DNA from: CAYVUM01 sp964619055
GTDB lineage: Bacteria > Pseudomonadota > Alphaproteobacteria > Rhodospirillales > Defluviicoccaceae
Reading direction: 5' to 3'
Assembly (NCBI GenBank): GCA_964619055.1
Contig: CAZUDB010000020.1
Span: 1 to 52,286, forward strand
DNA: 52,286 bases
This document shows positions 9,401 through 16,900 of this stretch, in pieces. The number at the start of each line of letters is the position of its first letter. Position 1 is the stretch's first letter. Made by a program: the position numbers and the translations under genes. Below the pieces are notes generated by a model that worked only from the letters and a program-made list of their open reading frames with translations, was not told the DNA's origin and searched no databases.

Positions 9401-9688
9401 GAAGCCGCTCGCTTGCGCCTGCGGCCGATCCTGATGACGTCGTTCGCCTTTATCTTCGGCGTCGTGCCTTTGGTAATTGCCAGCGGCGCCGGCGCCGAAA
9501 TGCGTCAAGCGCTCGGTACGGCCGTGTTCTTCGGAATGCTTGGGGTCACAGCGTTTGGCCTCTTGCTAACGCCGGTATTTTACGTGACCTGCCGATGGCT
9601 CGGCAGCCTTCGCGAAGCGCAAACCGATACCAGCGAGCTGCCGTCACAGAATACGTCTTCCACCCATTCTGCACACGCCGACCCATAG
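6473..9688 (+). CDS. RND family multidrug efflux pump, HAE-1 subfamily
   Basis: This 1071-residue inner-membrane proton antiporter exports hydrophobic or amphiphilic compounds from the periplasm and membrane. The usual architecture is complete: TM1 at the N-terminus (FFVDRPIFAAVISILITL), a large periplasmic loop with porter domains, TM2-TM6, a second periplasmic loop, and TM7-TM12. The proton relay is intact, with D408-D409 in TM4 (IGIVVDDAIVVVENVER) and K952 in TM10 (LASKNAILIVEFAK). Length matches AcrB/MexF (about 1030-1060). The poly-acidic or Cys/His metal sites of HME pumps are absent, so organic substrates are likely. The gene follows the adaptor in an operon and meets the PadR-like gene tail to tail. 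The C-terminal 30 residues are Ser/Thr rich and unremarkable. Confidence 0.95.
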   Translation: MGHFFVDRPIFAAVISILITLIGGVAYFSLPVAQYPEISPPTIQITATYPGASAETVADTVATPIEQEINGVDGMLYMVSQTTGDGQLSMNVVFRLGTDLDQAQVLVQNRVAIAEPRLPEQVRRLGITTRKSSPDLMMVIHMYSDDGTRDQLYVSNFARTQVIDRLARIDGVGEATLFAERAYSMRIWLDPDRVAGFGMTAGEVVTALRANNVQVASGVVNRLPVPDPAAYELAVETQGRLVDPAQFANIVVKTTPNGAQVRVRDIARVELGAQDYSTLGYLDRNVALPILIFQRPGSNALSTAEAVLEAMEDMAKGFPSGVAFDVIYNPTSYIEQSVDNVYITIFEAIGLVVLVVVLFLQSVRASIIPILAIPVSLIGTFAVMAAFGFSLNNLSLFGLVLAIGIVVDDAIVVVENVERYLAEGYAPREAAHKTMEEVSGALIAIGLVLSAVFVPAAFIEGISGQFFQQFAITIAAATLISVLVSLTLSPALAALLLRPHGAPREPRGTFGRIAHALSWPFVKFGAAFNKAFGALSVGYAWLIRRLLRVTALVLVGYTALVWGTIYQFDRAPTGFIPDQNQGYLITVIQLPPGSSLARTDAVVQRATDIILDHPGTEHTAGFAGFNGATFTNAPNSGAIFFTFKDFDELGALGLTQDQILQEVQGSLFAIKEAFIFVVAPPPVRGIGNAGGWKLYVQDRRGRGLEALEDAANSIAGTANQTDGLARVFTLFNTATPKIFVDIDRVKAEQLGVTPDLIFETLEVYLGSAFINDFNFLGRTYRVTAQADGEFRDEPRDVKNLRTRTNEGGMMPIGSVATFGDITGPYRVARYNLYPAAAVQGATLPGVSTGEAIAAMEGILDNQLPDGFAYEWTELALQEKSVGGTAIFVFVMAVAMVFLVLAALYESWLLPLAVILIVPMCLLAAISGVMLRGMDNNILTQIGLVVLVGLASKNAILIVEFAKQAEDKGMSRIEAAIEAARLRLRPILMTSFAFIFGVVPLVIASGAGAEMRQALGTAVFFGMLGVTAFGLLLTPVFYVTCRWLGSLREAQTDTSELPSQNTSSTHSAHADP

Positions 9689-9878
9689 CGTCCAAACAGT
9701 GATATTGGCGGCTGTCCGGCCACCGGCAAGGGACGGCTTCGTGCACGCCGCGAAGCTGGGATCATGCCTCGGGTCTTCGCACCTTTAGATATCAAAAACA
9801 CTGCCCAAAGCGATGCTCTAGACGAATCAAAACCGTCTTATTCGAAAAACGGCAGGACCCTCAAAGAGTTTGCTCGCC

Positions 9879-10433
9879 TTAGTTGAGGCGAGACCGAACT
9901 TGGGCCAGCCATTCAAGCCGGCGCTCGACCTCAGCCAAATCATGGTCGAGCCATTCAACGAGGTAGCCGGGGTCGCCGATGTGGTGTTGGCGCAAATCTT
10001 CCAGACGGGCCAACTGCTGTTCGGTCACCTCGCACAACAGGCCAAGTTGCGATATCTGGTCGGTCGTTGGCAGAAGGTGCAAAAATCGAAATTTGAGCGC
10101 CACGACCAGTTTGTTGAGGGCCGTCTCGGCGGGTCGCACATTGGCGAGTAAAAGGGTTGAGAGCTCCCGCCACCCCGCATCAGTCAGGACTAGAATGGCG
10201 CTGTCCGGATCGTCCGCGCTTTCTTCGCAGCCATGCTGCCGTTCGATCAGGCCCTCGTATCGCAACAGCTCGATCGAATGGCCCATGAGTTCTGGCGATG
10301 GCCCGATGACGCGATCGACGAAATGGCGGATGGCGATCGCCAAAGCCGGATAGGACATCGCTCGCAAGGCAAGGGTGCCGAGGGCGGCGAGCCGAACCGC
10401 CTCCTTCGGCGTTAGCGATTGATCGGCAAACAT
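9879..10433 (-). CDS. PadR-like winged-helix transcriptional regulator
   Basis: This protein of about 184 residues starts at the ATG at 10433. The N-terminal 90 residues look like a winged-helix domain (LTPKEAVRLAALGTLALRA, then HSIELLRYEGLIERQHG and LVLTDAGWRELSTLL). The C-terminal 80 residues are helical with the pattern seen after PadR domains, ending VERRLEWLAQVRSRLN. The frame is open further upstream to 10643, but that would run into hemA and read unlikely arginine/histidine-rich sequence, so I reject the longer form. It follows hemA in the same direction at 176 bp and faces the efflux pump gene tail to tail. Whether it controls the pump, hemA or something else is not visible. Confidence 0.6.
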   Translation of the reverse strand: MFADQSLTPKEAVRLAALGTLALRAMSYPALAIAIRHFVDRVIGPSPELMGHSIELLRYEGLIERQHGCEESADDPDSAILVLTDAGWRELSTLLLANVRPAETALNKLVVALKFRFLHLLPTTDQISQLGLLCEVTEQQLARLEDLRQHHIGDPGYLVEWLDHDLAEVERRLEWLAQVRSRLN

Positions 10434-10609
10434 GGCGTGGTCGGTCGCCTCGTGCTTGGCTGAAATCCAAAGACGCGTTGGATGATGACGCACCTTGGCA
10501 AGCCGTGTCCAGCGCTCGTCGCGCCAGCGGGCGATGTGCCGAAAGCAATCGGCGTCTGCTCTGCGCCTGAGCTCCAGAAAAACGGACGCCGCTGCGCGCC
10601 AGAAAACCC

Positions 10610-11821
10610 TTAAGCGGCAGGTTTGAGCGCCAAGTCCTCCCACACCGCGCGAAGCGCCGCCAGCAGTCCATCAATATCGGCATCCGAGTGCAACGGGGTC
10701 GGTGTGAAGCGGAGCCGCTCGGTGCCGCGCGGTACGGTGGGATAGTTGATCGGCTGAACGTAGATCCCGTGTTCCAGCAGCAGGGCGTCGCTCGCCCGCT
10801 TACACAACACCGGATCGCCGACCAACAGGGGCACGATATGCGAGGGCGTCGGGATGACCGGCAGGCCGGCTTCCGCAAATCGACGCTTTAGGGTCGCCGC
10901 GCGCTCCTGATGGCGTTCTCGCACTTCGTTGTGCTCGCTGAGAAACCGAATGCTGGCGCGGGCGCCAGCGGCAACGGCCGGCGGCATGGAGGAGGAAAAG
11001 ATAAAGCCAGTGCCATAGGACCGTATGAAATCGCAAAGGGCCGACGTACCGGCGATATAGCCACCAACGACACCGAAGGCCTTGGCGAGTGTTCCTTGGA
11101 TCACGGTGATCCGATGCATCTGGCCATCCCGCTCCGCGACTCCACCGCCGCGCGGTCCGTACAGGCCGACGGCGTGGACTTCGTCCAGGAACGTCATGGC
11201 GTTGTATTGATCGGCAAGATCACAGAACGCTTGAATCGGCGAGATCGTACCGTCCATGGAATAGACGCTCTCGAAGGCGATCAGCTTGGGCCGATCCTTT
11301 GGAACACTGGCGAGTTGGCGCTCCAAATGCTCTGGGTCGTTGTGCTTGAAGACTCGTTTCTCCGCGCGGGAGTGAACGATCCCCTCGATCATGGAGTTGT
11401 GATTTTTCTCATCCGAGAGAACCAAGCAGTCCGGGATCATGCGGCACAGGGTGGACAGCGCCGTCATGTTGGCCACCCAACCGGAGCCGAAAATGAGAGC
11501 TGCCTCAGTGCGGTGAAGATTGGCCAGTTCCCGCTCCAAGAGCACATGATAATGGTTGGTGCCGGAAATGTTGCGTGTACCACCAGCTCCGGCACCACAA
11601 CGCTCAATGGCGTGGTGCATCGCAGCCAAAACTTCCGGGTGTTGGCCCATACCAAGGTAGTCGTTGGAACACCAAACCGTGATTTCCCGCACCTCGCCAT
11701 TCAAATGGCACAAGGCTCGGGGGAAGCGGCCAGCCTTGCGCTCCAAATCGGCGAACACGCGGTAGCGACCCTCCTGTTTCAGGGCGGTGATACGATCGAC
11801 GAAGAAGGTCTGATAGTCCAT
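10610..11821 (-). CDS. hemA: 5-aminolevulinate synthase
   Basis: This 403-residue PLP enzyme condenses glycine and succinyl-CoA to 5-aminolevulinate, the first step of tetrapyrrole synthesis by the C4 (Shemin) route typical of Alphaproteobacteria. Hallmarks are MDYQTFFVDRITALKQEGRY at the N-terminus, VWCSNDYLGMGQHPEV, GAGAGGTRNISGTNHYH, the FLDEVHAVGLYGPRGGG cofactor aspartate motif, and the PLP lysine K247 in QGTLAKAFGVVGG. Length is as in the family. I chose the ATG at 11821, which gives the canonical N-terminus; the frame continues upstream to 11863 without homology. A class III aminotransferase lies 125 bp upstream in the same direction. No heme regulatory element or obvious FNR/Fur site could be recognised. 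Confidence 0.97.
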   Translation of the reverse strand: MDYQTFFVDRITALKQEGRYRVFADLERKAGRFPRALCHLNGEVREITVWCSNDYLGMGQHPEVLAAMHHAIERCGAGAGGTRNISGTNHYHVLLERELANLHRTEAALIFGSGWVANMTALSTLCRMIPDCLVLSDEKNHNSMIEGIVHSRAEKRVFKHNDPEHLERQLASVPKDRPKLIAFESVYSMDGTISPIQAFCDLADQYNAMTFLDEVHAVGLYGPRGGGVAERDGQMHRITVIQGTLAKAFGVVGGYIAGTSALCDFIRSYGTGFIFSSSMPPAVAAGARASIRFLSEHNEVRERHQERAATLKRRFAEAGLPVIPTPSHIVPLLVGDPVLCKRASDALLLEHGIYVQPINYPTVPRGTERLRFTPTPLHSDADIDGLLAALRAVWEDLALKPAA

Positions 11822-11946
11822 CGGTGTTGACCCGGCGCCTGTTCTTCTGCGACTACATCGCATTGTCGTTGATCTGTCACACTACGAGACGTGGCCCCTT
11901 AAGGCAACGACGGAAGCCACCGTTCCGCATCGGGATCCTAGGTCAT

Positions 11947-13380
11947 TCACTTAGGCGCCAAGCCTTCGCTTTGCACCCAAGCCCATGTCTCATCCAACGC
12001 CCGACCATAGGCCGCCAGCATTTCCTCAATCTCCGCTTCGGTAATGATCAGCGGCGGGGAAAACGCGATCACATCGCCAGTCAGCGAGCGGATGATCAAG
12101 CCATGGCGTTCGGCGGCGCGGACCAAGTATGGCCCGACCCCTGCCGCTGCCGGAAAGCTCTTCTTGGCATCGGGGTCTTGCACAAGCTCCGCGGCGGCGA
12201 CGAGGCCAACACCGCGCACTTCGCCCACCAAGGGATGGCCAGAAAATCGAGCGAGCCCCTCTTGCAGAACGGGAGCCACGGCACGGACATGCTCGATAAT
12301 ATCAAGGTCGTCGTAAAGCGCGAGCGCTTCGAGGGCGACGCTGGCTGCCACTGGGTGCCCGGAGTAGGTATAGCCGTGGGCGAACAGGCCGATCACATCG
12401 CTGGCGTCAAGCATGCCATGCCAAATGGCCTCCGAGATCAAGGTCGCCGAGATGGGGAGGTAACCGGAGGACAGACCCTTGGCGCACGTAATGATGTCCG
12501 GCGACAAACCACAGGTCTCCGAGCCCCAGCGGTTTCCGGTGCGCCCGAAACCACAAATCACTTCGTCCGCCACGAGCAGCACATCGTGGCGACGGAGGAC
12601 TGCTTGAACGGCCGGAAAGTAGCCCTCCGGCGGCACGATCACGCCACCGGCTCCCATAACCGGCTCGGCGAAAAACGCAGCCACCGTATTCGGGCCCTCG
12701 GCCACAATCAGCGCATCCAACTCATCCGCGAGGCGGGCGACAAACGCCGCCTCATCCTCTCCGGGCTGTGCCTCCCGCCAATAGTGTGGGCAGGAAACAT
12801 GGTAAACACGATCGATGGGTAAATCGAAATGGCTGTGGTTCGCTGGCAGGCCGGTAAGGCTCGCCGTGGCTACCGTGACCCCGTGGTAGGCGCGTCGGCG
12901 CGAGATGATCTTCTTTTTGCCCGGACGTCCAAGGGCATTGTTGACGTACCAGATCAGTTTGATTGCCGTGTCGTTGGCCTCGGAGCCGGAGTTGGCGAAC
13001 AGCACTTTGGACATCGGCACGGGCGACAACGCGATCAGGCGCTCGGCGAGGTCGATGGTCGGCAAAGCCGTCTTGCCGGAAAAGCCATGATAGAAAGCCA
13101 GGTCCCGAAGGGCTTTCGCACCGGCTTCGACCAGCCGGGGTTGTGCCCAACCGAGCCCCGCGCACCACAACCCGGCCATGCCCTCAATGTAGCTTCGTCC
13201 GGTGTCGTCGAACACCCGGACACCTTCGCCACGCACGATCACCAGCGGGCCGGCTTGCAGATGGCGGCGAAGATGGGTGTATGGATGGACGTTGTACGCT
13301 AGGTCACGGGCATGGGGCGAATTGCGGTCACCCAACGGCTGGGTACCATCGCTTGCAGAATCAACCAAATGTGACCTCAT
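11947..13380 (-). CDS. class III (omega) aminotransferase
   Basis: This 477-residue PLP-dependent aminotransferase belongs to the large omega-amino acid/beta-alanine/diamine:pyruvate group. It has FANSGSEANDTAIKLIWYV for phosphate binding, RRRAYHGVTVATASLTGLP, the cofactor aspartate D272 in LVADEVICGFGRTG, and the Schiff-base lysine K301 in CAKGLSSGYLP. This subgroup transfers the terminal amino group of omega-amino acids or diamines such as beta-alanine, GABA or putrescine to pyruvate; the exact substrate cannot be read. The ATG at 13380 has AAGGA about nine bases upstream. The frame stays open to 13476, but the extra residues resemble no family member. It lies upstream of hemA in the same direction; a functional link to heme synthesis is possible but unproven. 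Confidence 0.88.
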   Translation of the reverse strand: MRSHLVDSASDGTQPLGDRNSPHARDLAYNVHPYTHLRRHLQAGPLVIVRGEGVRVFDDTGRSYIEGMAGLWCAGLGWAQPRLVEAGAKALRDLAFYHGFSGKTALPTIDLAERLIALSPVPMSKVLFANSGSEANDTAIKLIWYVNNALGRPGKKKIISRRRAYHGVTVATASLTGLPANHSHFDLPIDRVYHVSCPHYWREAQPGEDEAAFVARLADELDALIVAEGPNTVAAFFAEPVMGAGGVIVPPEGYFPAVQAVLRRHDVLLVADEVICGFGRTGNRWGSETCGLSPDIITCAKGLSSGYLPISATLISEAIWHGMLDASDVIGLFAHGYTYSGHPVAASVALEALALYDDLDIIEHVRAVAPVLQEGLARFSGHPLVGEVRGVGLVAAAELVQDPDAKKSFPAAAGVGPYLVRAAERHGLIIRSLTGDVIAFSPPLIITEAEIEEMLAAYGRALDETWAWVQSEGLAPK

Positions 13381-13697
13381 CAGGCACGTCCTTGACGAAC
13401 AGTGGGCTGCTGGAGCTCGGTGGTTGCACTGCACATTAGCTGCGAAACCCTCGACAACCCACGCTGGCAGCGGCAAACTTTGCGCCCCTGCGCTTCACGC
13501 GCCGAGCATGGCAGAAGCGAGCATGAACGAGAGATGTTGATGCCAACTCACAATCGCGGCAGCTTGCACTATCGACGACTGTTACAAGCAGTCCAACTCG
13601 GCGTTCCGCCTTGGCGCCACAAATGGCGCGCTTTGATCAGCAGCACGCCCACATCATTTACAGGGCGGTAACCACAATCTGGAATAACCAGCGCGTC
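13381..13697. other. divergent intergenic region
   Basis: This 317-bp gap separates the divergent aminotransferase and sulfotransferase-like genes and must contain promoters for both. I could not assign convincing -35/-10 pairs, operators or a small gene. Open frames crossing it have no Shine-Dalgarno and no recognisable motif. Confidence 0.4.
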
Positions 13698-14786
13698 ATG
13701 TCCATTGATCTCTCAGGAAGCGCTGCCGAAGCACGGTTTCCGCCAACCGACGAGCCAGTCGTTTCCATCGAACACGCGCTCGGGGTACGTCTCGTCCTGC
13801 ATTCGGCAACGGTCGACTACCTGGCCTCCCGCTCCGCCGTGGCCGGCCCGACCCGCCGAGCCTTCGCCTCGGCCGTCGCCGAGGGTCGGCTTGACGCGAA
13901 CAGCACTTGGGTGCTGCGACGGGCCGTTGAGCTTTACACCCTGTTCACGGAGGGCCGAAGGCCCACGGGCCCGGACCCGAGGACGCGCTCCATAACCTTC
14001 GTGGTCGGACCGCCAAGATGTGGGGGGCGGGCGGCCATGGCACGTCTGGCCGAACACAGTGGACTCAGCTTCAGTACCTTGCCCACAATCTTGGATGGTG
14101 AAGCACTGCCGGATACATCTACTGTTCTGGCCAGTCGCGGCGATCTGATCGCTTTCGCCCAGGCCCTGTTTGAGCTCGCCCAGGCGCTCGCCCTGGCGGA
14201 GTCCGTTATCCCGCCTCCGCTGCCAGTGGTACAACGGCGTAGTGCCTATGCCTTTTGGATTGAGGCGATCGAACAGTATCTCGGCGGAGCCGTGAGTTAT
14301 GTGGTACCGATCCGTCACCCACTGGCGTGTGCTCTCTCAATTGCCGAGCATGCCCGTAACCGCGACGAGGATGGAGAGGGCGACACCGCTGGCCTTGGCG
14401 TCCATGCTCTCCAGGGCGAAGCATTCCAACAAGTGCGGATCGTGCGCGGCATCGATGAGCGGAAGTGGCAGAGCCTGAACACACTCAACCGGGCGCGGCT
14501 GCTGTGGGAAGCGCAACTGACTGCGGTGGCGAGCACGCCTGGCCTCGGGAAGCGTTTGGTGCCTGTTGTCTACACGTCCACCAAAGCCGGCGAGCGTACA
14601 AGCAACGGCAGCCCGACGCGCAGGCCCCGATCGCGAGGGCGGGCCCGAAGCTTGTCGCAGTGTGATCCGCGCCATTTGGCCAACGACTATGGCGCCGATC
14701 ACGCCGACTTCGAGCGGAGCATCGATCGAGTCCGACGGGCTTGGCAAGGGGCCGGATATGACTTTCCGGAGATCCCGTTTGCGTAA
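13698..14786 (+). CDS. sulfotransferase-like protein (degenerate P-loop)
   Basis: This protein of about 362 residues resembles sulfotransferase-family proteins that bind PAPS. It has a beta strand and loop ITFVVGPPRCGGRAAMARLA in the position of the 5'-phosphosulfate loop, and YVVPIRHPLACALSIAEHAR, which resembles the 3'-phosphate-binding motif (VxRxPxxxxxS). The loop lacks the usual lysine or GT/GS pattern (PPRCGG instead of PPRSGTT), so PAPS binding may be weak or lost. The C-terminal part, with AWQGAGYDFPEIPFA at its end, matches nothing I know. The ATG at 13698 is chosen because the sequence before it looks non-coding, but there is no clear Shine-Dalgarno. It stands alone, with a divergent aminotransferase to the left and a convergent ArsR gene to the right. 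Confidence 0.5.
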   Translation: MSIDLSGSAAEARFPPTDEPVVSIEHALGVRLVLHSATVDYLASRSAVAGPTRRAFASAVAEGRLDANSTWVLRRAVELYTLFTEGRRPTGPDPRTRSITFVVGPPRCGGRAAMARLAEHSGLSFSTLPTILDGEALPDTSTVLASRGDLIAFAQALFELAQALALAESVIPPPLPVVQRRSAYAFWIEAIEQYLGGAVSYVVPIRHPLACALSIAEHARNRDEDGEGDTAGLGVHALQGEAFQQVRIVRGIDERKWQSLNTLNRARLLWEAQLTAVASTPGLGKRLVPVVYTSTKAGERTSNGSPTRRPRSRGRARSLSQCDPRHLANDYGADHADFERSIDRVRRAWQGAGYDFPEIPFA

Positions 14787-14855
14787 ACGGCCCCACCAAT
14801 AAAGACATAAGCCCCAAAGACTGTATAGTATTCAGCGCGCGGTTGCTCCAAGCGC

Positions 14856-15236
14856 TTAAGCGTCCACCATGTCCACTTTCGCCATCCGATCACCACAATA
14901 GAGATCGTATAGCGTCGAAATGATGGTTTGAGCCTCGTGACCGGCCAACGAATAATAAATGGTCTGCGCCGCCCGGCGAGTCGTTACGAGATCGTCGCGT
15001 CGCAACCGCGCCAAATGCTGCGAGAGGGCCGACTGGCTGAGGCCAATGACATCCTCCAACTCGCTAACGCACTTTTCCCCGGAAACAAGCTGACATAAGA
15101 TCATTAACCGGTGAGGGTTGCCCATGGACTTCAAAAGCGCGCTTGCCCGACGTGCACTCTCCTGCATCGGTCCAATGTCGAATGCTTGCAGCGGGGCGGC
15201 TCTGTTAGTCAGATGCACCGCTTCGCCTCCCGTCAT
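14856..15236 (-). CDS. ArsR-family repressor of the SqrR/BigR/YgaV persulfide-sensing type
   Basis: This 126-residue winged-helix dimer regulator is well conserved in its DNA-binding part, LKSMGNPHRLMILCQL then LSQSALSQHLARLRRDD, with a wing LVTTRRAAQTIYYSL. The metal box of arsenic or cadmium sensors is missing. Cysteines lie at 48 (MILC), 56 and 114 (LYC). The 66-residue spacing of C48 and C114 equals that of the C41/C107 pair of Rhodobacter SqrR, which forms a tetrasulfide bridge with sulfane sulfur and then releases DNA. I therefore infer sulfide or persulfide sensing. The start is supported by a GGGG stretch 5-10 bases upstream. It is divergent from tusA, a sulfur carrier gene, which fits the role; an inverted repeat between them is listed separately. 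Confidence 0.85.
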   Translation of the reverse strand: MTGGEAVHLTNRAAPLQAFDIGPMQESARRASALLKSMGNPHRLMILCQLVSGEKCVSELEDVIGLSQSALSQHLARLRRDDLVTTRRAAQTIYYSLAGHEAQTIISTLYDLYCGDRMAKVDMVDA

Positions 15237-15254
15237 GTCCCCCGGTACATCGAT

Positions 15255-15278
15255 AAGAGCAATGCTCGGTGAGCTCTT
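15255..15278. promoter_or_regulatory. candidate operator between arsR-type gene and tusA
   Basis: AAGAGC (15255-15260) and GCTCTT (15273-15278) form an inverted repeat with a 12-base spacer. A nested palindrome GAGCA-A-TGCTC lies at 15257-15267. The site lies 19-42 bases upstream of the repressor start and about 120 bases from tusA. Dyad symmetry of this size suits an ArsR dimer and could mediate autorepression and control of tusA. This is inferred from position and symmetry only. Confidence 0.35.
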
Positions 15279-15400
15279 GCCTCTCGACCATACCGTCTCT
15301 GTCGTTCCAGGATAGTTCGTTCATTCTGGTGACGCTAGAGGGTATTTCTCTCTGAACTCGCACAAGATACTGTACAATCCATCGGGTAGGATGAGCACCA

Positions 15401-15628
15401 ATGGCTGAGCATATCTTGGACGTGAGCGGGTTGGCATGCCCGCTGCCCGTATTAAGAGCCAACAAAGCGTTGAAGGCGCTGGCGAACGGGGACCGATTGA
15501 CGGTCCTGACGACAGATCCGGCGGCCCCTGCTGATTTTGTCGATTACTGCCGAACCGCGAACCATAAGCTGACAGAAAGCCGAGCGGATAACAGAACGTT
15601 CACGATCGTCATTACCAAAGGCGGATAA
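15401..15628 (+). CDS. tusA: TusA-family sulfur carrier protein
   Basis: This 75-residue protein matches the TusA/SirA family, which carries sulfane sulfur as a persulfide on one cysteine and passes it to tRNA thiolation, molybdenum cofactor synthesis or sulfur oxidation. The active cysteine C13 sits in the diagnostic GLACPLPVLRANKAL motif (CPxP). Downstream, LTVLTTDPAAPADFVDYC follows the family pattern. The whole domain is present and nothing is fused. A GTAGGATGAG stretch upstream of ATG 15401 serves as ribosome binding site. It is divergent from the SqrR/BigR-like repressor and 29 bp upstream of the DUF3616 gene, with which it probably shares a transcript. Confidence 0.93.
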   Translation: MAEHILDVSGLACPLPVLRANKALKALANGDRLTVLTTDPAAPADFVDYCRTANHKLTESRADNRTFTIVITKGG

Positions 15629-15657
15629 GCGTTCGCCGCGCGAAGAGGACACGGGCC

Positions 15658-16831
15658 ATGGACGGTCAACCGCACGACGGCAACAGCATCCAGCGGCAGG
15701 TTGATTTGCGGTTGGGCGATGGCACTCCGGATCAAACCGGTTCCGCCGGCGAATTCGCCCGGGACGATCTTTCTGCCGCCGTGCTGGTCGGCTCAAACCT
15801 GTTCGTGGCGGGTGACGAAGGCGCTGCTATCGAACGCCTACCCCCCCCTCGACAAAGGGTGGACCGCTTTTGGCAAGCACACCAGGTTCGACCTTGCGAC
15901 CCTGTTTGGCCTGGAAAGTAGTGGTGGCGAAGCGGATATCGAGGGGCTCTCGGTCAGCGCGGACGGACGTAGGCTGTGGGCCGTCGGGTCCCATAGCTTA
16001 AAGCGAAAACGCCCCAAACCCTCGGAGACCAGTGTGGACGTCGCTCTCCGAAGACTTGCGACAGTCGTGCTGGAAACCAATCGATGCTTCCTGGGCCGCG
16101 CGCCATTGGTACCCGTTGGCTCGTACGGAGATTTGGAGCCTGTCGCTCTAACGGAGACTGAGGAGCCGCCGCGAAGGGCCGGGCTGCTTAAGATCGGCAA
16201 GAACGGCAACGCGCTGCGCAGCGCGATCCGCAAGGACGATCAACTCAAGCCCTTCGCATACCTGCCGTCCAAAGAGAACGGCCTCGATATAGAGGGTGTC
16301 GCCGCTGTCGATGCTGGGTCCCAGGACGACGGTGCGAGCACGATGCTTGTTGGGCTGCGCGGACCGGTGCTGCGAGGATACGCCGTTGTCTTGGAAGTCC
16401 GGTTGCGATCACGCAAAGGTGGGCGGCGCTTTCGGCTGGAGCAGGTGGACAATGGTAGCGGCCGTCTTCGCAAGCATTTCCTCAACTTGAACGGCTTGGG
16501 TATCCGGCACTTGATGGTCGATGAAGACGACCTGCTCATCCTTGCGGGGCCGACCTTGGCGGTGAGCGGACCCTGCTCCGTATTCCGCTGGATGGGAGCA
16601 GCAAGATCACGACCAGGTCCGGATACGGCCACGGTGGTAGCGGGCCCTCCGGACCTGACCCGGATCGGAAACCTCCCGGTCGGCGATGGCTGTGACCACC
16701 CCGAGGCCTTTGTCCCGATTACGCGCGGTGCAGTCAGCAGTGACAGTCTGCTTGTTTTCTACGATAGCCCTTGCGCTGCGCGTTTGCTGGCAGGAATGGG
16801 CGTAAAGGCCGACGTCGTCTCGTTGGGATAA
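15658..16831 (+). pseudogene. DUF3616 domain protein gene with a frameshift in a C8 tract
   Basis: The ATG at 15658 starts a frame whose product includes RDDLSAAVLVGSNLFVAGDE and GAAIERL, the usual beginning of DUF3616 proteins. At a run of eight C (15841-15848) that frame goes wrong and stops at 15921. The rest of the domain (GGEADIEGLSVSADGRRLW, AVGSHSLKRKR, ENGLDIEGVA and on to 16831) is in the next frame. Deleting one C gives one continuous protein of about 390 residues, reading ERLPPLDKGWTAFGKHTRFD through the joint. DUF3616 proteins are predicted beta-propeller-like and of unknown function. The frameshift may be a sequencing error, a real null mutation, or slippage at the homopolymer. 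The gene is 29 bp downstream of tusA and likely co-transcribed. Confidence 0.75.
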
Positions 16832-16900
16832 CTAGCGGCTCCCGTTCGCGCGTGAGCAGAGGAGCGCACTGCCCTTGATTCCGTTAACCCGTTTTTACGT

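Noticed and set aside
10910..11830. 306-codon plus-strand frame opposite hemA
   Set aside because: Antisense shadow of a conserved enzyme gene; no homology and no start signal.
16884..16898. TTAA-N7-TTAC, similar to a CtrA binding site
   Set aside because: It lies between the 3' ends of two convergent genes, where a promoter control site has no target.
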